Below, one piece after another: positions 59,763 to 64,000 of a stretch of DNA of 64,000 nucleotides. Within the stretch, counting starts at the first letter, position 1. The number at the start of each line of letters is the position of its first letter. The position numbers were made by a program, and so were the translations under genes. The notes under the pieces were generated by a model. It saw only the letters and a program-made list of their open reading frames with translations, searched no databases and was not told the DNA's origin. The stretch is from NCBI RefSeq assembly GCF_000006565.2, contig NC_031468.1, forward strand, positions 1,326,747 to 1,390,746, read 5' to 3'. This DNA comes from Toxoplasma gondii ME49 (lineage: Eukaryota; Apicomplexa; Conoidasida; Eucoccidiorida; Sarcocystidae).

Positions 59763-62700
59763 ACTTGCCGGAATGACAACACGGAAACAGAGAGACAGGA
59801 CAAGTGAGAAACTCAGAAACAATATACAAGCGGAGACGGATGACACAGACGAAGAAGGGAATCCGTAGGGGATCCTATGAGGACAGCTTCCGCGTTTCAC
59901 AGCGTCTTCTGTCTCAAGGCTCGGAGCATCTCGACGTCACATCCTAGAGGCGTCCAGTCGCCTTGATATGCAGGAGACAAAGCAAACGAGAAGGAAGTGT
60001 AAAAGGACAACAGAAGACACCTGAACCTGAAAACGAGAAAACGATGGCTGCATCTACGCTCCATCGAGACACTCGAAACTAACAGTGCGGCAGAGACTGC
60101 ATCTGGGGTGTGTTTGAAAACAACCTTCTTCTGCAGCAGTCGCGTTACTGTTACATCAGATTCGTTGTAGAAATGTCAAGTATTGGTGCACAACAGATGC
60201 TCTTCTTGCGCCACTGCATAGTCACCTGTTGATTTCGAACACTGCGTATCTACGAACCTAATTAGATTATTCTCGTCCCCCGGGCATGCAGGTCAACCAT
60301 GCCAATGTCGGATCGCAAAACATCCACCTCTATTTAGCACACGATCGCTCTGGAAGAGCCATCATGTCGTCACATAGGAACATGCAACGCCTTTAGGTGT
60401 CTTCAGCAGTAGCTGTAGATGGTTCTACTTCTCGAGCTTATCTCCACATTGCCGACATGCGTGGACGGAACGGAAACGCACCGAGATAAGGCGCTCTTGA
60501 AGGCGACAGACTTCGTCAGTCTCTGGCGAACATGCTTGAGCATCTTCTTCTCCATTTCGATTTCGTTCTTCTCTTCGTTCTCGGCTTCTTTCGCCTCTCT
60601 CTGGCGAATCCGAGTCCTGTTTTTCTGCTCCTCGTCGCTTCTGTGTTCGTTACCATGGGCGACCTGTGGCTGCGCCGAGAGCGCCCCTGTCGCGTTTTCT
60701 GTCTCTCCTTCAATGCGTTGCTGGGCGTTGCCATTTCCGTTTGTCCTCATCTGCCGCAGTCTTCTGCGGAGAGCTCCAAGCACCTCCCGCGTCTCCCGCG
60801 TTCTCTCCCCAATGGCTCTGGCGACCTTTGCGGCGCCTCGGCATCGGCCAAAGGCCGACGTTAACGGGGTGAAAAGGAGCGGCGAAAAAAGAACAAATTT
60901 AGTCAAAATTCGCGCTTCAATGCCTCCGTCTCCACAGTCCTCTCCTCCTCTGTTTTTTTCTTTGACATCTTCTTTGTCGTCTCGCTGCGATGTTGCTTCT
61001 TTCAGAAGTTTTTCACACCGGCGTTTCCTTCGCGTAGGCGAGACGCAATTCGGTTCTCCACCTCGGCCTCCGTCCGCCGTGGTCTCTGCATGCTTGGCTT
61101 CCCCTTTGCTCCTCCCCGTCGCTGCTCTCTGGGCGCTCCGAAGTGCCAAAGTGCTCATCAGCGCGTAGCTCGGCAACCCACCCTCTTTGTTGAAGCTGCT
61201 ATGGTGGCAAATCAGCTGACGAGGAAGGCGAAGATTGCTGGGTCTGACGCCTGGTTGTCGAGAGGACTGTGTGTTGAGAAAGAGAGGCGAAGTCTCTCGC
61301 TTGTGCGAGAAGAGAGCCAAAGAAGGAGAAGTCCCTGACGAACGAAGACGGCGATGGAGGTGAGAACGCCGTTTTGCTTCTCGGGTCGCGAGTCTCCGGC
61401 GGCGACGCAAAAGCGCCATCAGCCGTCGCCTGTCCCGACGCGATTTACAACCGTCCATCTCTTTTTCTCTCTCAACTTCACCTGGCACTGTCGCATCTGG
61501 TCGAGGAGAGGAAGGCGAAGGCGAACGTGAAGTTGCTTTTTCTCTCGAATTCGCCGAGACCCTGTGCCCTCTATTCTCAGTTTCCAGATTTCCTTCCCCG
61601 CTCTCTCGGCCGGTCGCATGCCCTCCTCTGTTTCCTCCACCTTCGAGTCCTGGCGTTTCTTTTTGTCCTTCACGCGTGTGCGTTTGGGTCTCGTCGCCGT
61701 CCCTGCCCTGCCTGTCTTCTCCTTCCTCGGCCTCTCCTAGTGGTCCAAGCGTTCCCTTTTTCTTTTCTTCTTCATGTCGACCTGCTCCTGGAACTCCAAA
61801 CTCCCGGTCCACGGTTCCTGTCGCTTCGCTCTCGCTCCCGTCTCCTCCCCGCTGTCTCGCTTGCTTTGCATTCCGGTTTCTGACCCTCTGGCGCGCTGCG
61901 GCGCGAGAGGCCAAGCAGTGAATGTGGCGAAGCTCGCAGAGGCGAGCCTGTGTAAGAGGCTCACCAGATATTTGGATGTACAGAGACCGCGCCGGATTCA
62001 CTTTTCCTTCCTTGGCTCCTGCCTTCTCTTTGAAAGCCGCATTTGCTTTCGCTCCTTCGCCTCGCGGGTGCTCCTCCTTGTTTTGCTTGACAGATGGCTG
62101 ATGGCCTTGTCGCAGACTCGAGAGATCCTGAGACGGACTGGCATTCGCACACCCTGTCTCCGCGCTCGCCTTGTGCAGGTTGCTGGCATTCCGCGGTTTT
62201 CTCTCTTCGACCTCGAGTGACTCGCTGTTTGTCGCCGCTGCGCGAACGCGAGACGCGCCCTGAGGAGTGTCAGACCGCGGAGACGCGGCACCGGCAGTTG
62301 AGCATGAAGCCGTTGCGGGGGGAAAAGAGGCAGCCTGTGGCGAAGATGGAAATGCGCAAGCAGGTGAAGAGGGGGAAATGAACGACTGCGAAGTCAAGGC
62401 ACCGCAGGGAAGGCAGACGGAAGGATGCGAAGACCCATCGGTACGGGAAAGATGAGGGGGAGGTCGACTGTCGGTCGCGCATGATTCGGCTTGTTTGCAT
62501 TGGAGCTTCTTCTTTCTTCTCTCTCCCCGGCTTCTGCCTCGACACCGCTTTCTCCCTTTTGCTTCTTTTTCCACTGTCGCTTCCTGGCCATTAGGGTCGC
62601 GTGCAACCAGCCGGCTCTCTCGTTTCTTCTTTCCAAGCTCCTTCTCTCCGTTTCGAGTGTTCTTCTCTTCTCTCAGCCTTCCCCACCGTTTTTCGCCGGT

Positions 62701-64000
62701 TTGCCGCCTCCCTGAGTCCGTGCTGCCGTCGGATGTCTGGCGCCTTATTTCTCTATCACACTCGTCTTCATTTCCTTCCCCTTCGTCGCTCTCCTCTCGC
62801 GTTCTCCCCTTCTTCGTTGTCTCGCTATCTCCTCTCTCTGAGCCGAGACGCGCATCTGAACCACCGGGAGAAGGCCGACGAGAAGCAGCATGGGAAGCCA
62901 AAGGAGAGAAACAAGCCGGAGAACGAAGTGCGAGAGCGGGCCAGGTCTGCGAAGGCGCAGCGCCGAGAGAAAACTGCCGCGAGTCCACGAACATGCAAGT
63001 GAAGGTGAGTAAATGCGTCATGAGGCGGCTGCCTATCCGCTCGTAGAGTCGCTGCCAAGCTGGCGTCTTCAAAAACAAATTGACGCCGTTCCAGCTGTGC
63101 ATAGACACCGTCGGAAGGCACCCCAACGGCCTCGAAGTGGATAGCGAGCAGGGCGACACGATCGCAGGGATTGCAGACGAATAAGCAGACGAAACAGAAC
63201 GCAAAGAAGGCACAGAGAAACCCGTAGGAGATGGAAAGGAACGCGGACAGAAAGACGAGGAAGCACTCAAGGAGGAAGGGGACAGTGACGCAGAGGCCTC
63301 AGATATGCATGCCCCGCGAGCTGCAACGTCTGGAGAGAAGCGAGGAAAAGATGGACGTGAGGAAGACCCCGGAGTTGAAGACGTAGGAAACGTGCAAGAG
63401 GCAGGGAGGGAGGAAAGAGAAGCCGGAGCGCATGCAGGCTGCGCAGAAATCGGGTGTGTCTGACGCAGGATCGACTGCCGGGAACAGGACGGACCAGGCG
63501 AACCGCTGGGAGCGCTGTGCGTGGAAAAGCCAGCAGTGAGGACAGATCTATGGAGACCTGGGGTGCAACACAGAAAAGAACAGAGAAGGCAGCTGACGGT
63601 TTGAGAAGGAAATCCTGGATACCTGTAGACTCGCGACAACTGTTCGAGAAGTTACATTCAGGTGGACAAAGCTCGCAGGGCAGGGGCTCGCGGGCATGGC
63701 CACAACCGGTCGACACCGAAGACGAACATGTTCACAAAAAGGCAGCAGCAAACACAGACGACCGCAGAAAAGGTGCGACGAGGTCTTTGCGTCCGATCTG
63801 CGGCGCTTTAGATGTAGACTCTTTTTTCGCCATTCCTGGAGGCGGTTGAAAAGCAGCCCTGCAGCAACTTTCATCGCATAATCGACAAGACACAAGTAGC
63901 GAGATCTCGCCGGACGACAGGACAGCGAGTGAAAAGGAAAGAAAGCAGGCACTTACTGAAGGCGGACGGAAACGGACCCCATTCCCCCCTTCTCTGGTGC
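47399..64000 (-). CDS. TERT: Telomerase reverse transcriptase (TERT), very large, 5' end outside window
   Basis: TERT copies its RNA template onto chromosome ends in the nucleus. Recognisable motifs run in the correct order on the minus strand: TEN (LPTVSMHSWNGVNLF, AWQRLYERIGSRLMTHLL), CP (GFKELLARYSRCDFL), QFP (RNFRLFLKRAKQFALLN), T (HFYVTEAEPSAHRMRFFRK), motif 1 (VRFLPKARGCRPLVN), A (VVGDLQACYEGL), B' (TIGIPQGSNISGLLCALFY), C (MRWVDDFLFL), E (WAGVRFAFDVQRRGF) and the C-terminal extension (DLRLNSPEAACRNVYVVVK, DLCMRLIDAVLSYT). The catalytic Asp of A and both of C are present. Confident exon edges are 59338 (start), 57937-57197, 56673 (start), 51311 (end) and 50620 (start); phases agree across 57197/56673 and 51311/50620. 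The open blocks total over 4,000 codons because of long Arg/Ser/Glu-rich insertions. The 5' end continues past 64000, since a GTAAGT donor near 63957 closes an upstream exon. Confidence 0.93.
50681..50708. repeat. AT dinucleotide microsatellite in a TERT intron
   Basis: About 14 AT units between the exon ending at 51311 and the exon starting at 50620, close to the acceptor. Probably neutral. Confidence 0.9.
51311..56673 (-). other. TERT: TERT reverse transcriptase and C-terminal extension block
   Basis: This block has no stop codon over 5.3 kb. It starts at 56673 with VSSVPTVRFLPKARGCRPLV (motif 1), followed by a 240-residue insertion and SVLGCSVLSFSDVHRRLLAW (the VLGLDDIH region). Motif A is at about 55440-55390. 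A roughly 380-residue basic insertion precedes SDSNQRLMLDSRELLLSVRL, another insertion precedes motif B' (53785-53750), and a further one precedes motif C (53035-53005). Motif E lies near 52260-52215. A probable intron (GTGGGT near 51998 to the CAG before EMLEQRLLGHL near 51520) precedes the C-terminal extension, which ends FLRPAYIL at 51311 before GTGAGC. Confidence 0.85.
57197..59338 (-). other. TERT: TERT RNA-binding domain exons (CP, QFP, T motifs)
   Basis: One exon starts at 59338 after a CTCTGCAG acceptor and reads WLLKGFKELLARYSRCDFLR and RRHCPAKRP (CP motif). After a Ser/Arg-rich linker it reads LLGGQRNFRLFLKRAKQF and SRESVTLHMLLHSMKMR (QFP) at about 58890-58790. The exon 57937-57197 opens with HFYVTEAEPSAHRMRFFRKI (T motif) and ends NPEILARVQE before GTAAGT. 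The helix that should lie between QFP and T (the FLHWLM-type region of animal TERT) was not found; it is probably in a small exon between 58.3 and 57.95 kb. Confidence 0.82.
59734..59760. repeat. TA dinucleotide microsatellite in a TERT intron
   Basis: About 13 TA units in the roughly 1 kb non-coding gap between the TEN block (ending about 60403) and the CP exon (starting 59338). The gap has several in-frame stops on the minus strand, so it is best read as an intron. Confidence 0.9.
60403..64000 (-). other. TERT: TERT N-terminal block: TEN domain and start of TRBD
   Basis: An exon visible at the extreme right edge ends near 63957 before GTAAGT. A possible exon near 63880-63640 carries CELCPPECNFSNSC in one frame and ends before GTATCC. 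The open block 63639-60403 holds the TEN signature (AWQRLYERIGSRLMTHLLTF, about 63070-63005), a long Arg/Glu/Gly-rich linker, and RQLICHHSSFNKEGGLPSYA (about 61220-61160), which corresponds to the start of the RNA-binding domain, in the LYSS...LRPSFLLSSL region of animal TERT. Beyond about 60.9 kb the reading is low-complexity, and the exon may end before the stop at 60403. Confidence 0.8.

Noticed and set aside
60419..61883. Plus-strand frames 60419-61168 and 61374-61883
   Set aside because: They are antisense to the TERT N-terminal block, with low-complexity Leu/Ser/Phe runs and no domain.
1..64000. tRNA or rRNA genes, CRISPR arrays, insertion sequences, retroelements
   Set aside because: None was recognised. 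The only reverse transcriptase signature has TERT-specific T, QFP and TEN motifs, so it is not a retroelement.

Overview
The window looks like nuclear DNA of a coccidian apicomplexan, most likely Toxoplasma gondii or a close relative such as Hammondia or Neospora. The grounds are an oocyst-wall protein of the COWP/OWP type, short exons with GTAAG/GTGAG donors and pyrimidine-CAG acceptors, TGCATGC-rich intergenic DNA, and Ser/Arg/Glu-rich low-complexity insertions in coding sequence. There is no operon structure. Each gene has its own exon-intron architecture, so exon limits below are my own splice readings and need RNA evidence.

Region 1 to 20 kb: a plus-strand multi-exon hypothetical gene (227 to about 3.64 kb), a minus-strand Gln-rich hypothetical gene (8.75 to 5.51 kb), a poorly resolved stretch at 9-13.5 kb, a complete five-exon REX4-type 3'-5' exonuclease (16.3 to 13.6 kb, minus), and a minus-strand Cys-rich hypothetical gene (19.6 to 18.2 kb).

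Region 20 to 39 kb: an RlmL-like THUMP/methyltransferase with an organelle-type N-terminus (20.1-24.9 kb, plus); a choline-transporter-like (SLC44) membrane protein (28.0 to about 26.4 kb, minus) divergent from a small multi-span membrane protein (28.4-29.3 kb, plus); an acidic hypothetical protein (31.8 to 30.6 kb, minus); a 75-residue Brawnin/UQCC6-like mitochondrial micropeptide (32.9-33.1 kb, plus); a secreted oocyst-wall-type Cys-rich protein (34.9 to 33.4 kb, minus); and a pepsin-family aspartyl protease in many small exons (about 38.5 to 36.3 kb, minus).

Region 39 to 64 kb: a DUF4078/CCDC174-like gene (42.3 to 39.4 kb, minus), a single-exon Ser-rich coiled-coil hypothetical (43.8-45.1 kb, plus), a 2.3 kb intergenic stretch holding a degenerate 21-bp tandem repeat, and then a very large telomerase reverse transcriptase (TERT) gene on the minus strand that fills 47.4 kb to the end of the window and continues beyond it. 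TEN, TRBD (CP, QFP, T), RT (1, A, B', C, E) and C-terminal motifs occur in the correct order, separated by long basic or Ser-rich insertions. This is the most striking item in the window.

The genes do not form one pathway. Shared themes are organelle biology (RlmL-like enzyme, Brawnin-like peptide), RNA processing (REX4-like, CCDC174-like), membrane and secretory functions (SLC44-like, aspartyl protease, oocyst wall protein) and telomere maintenance (TERT).
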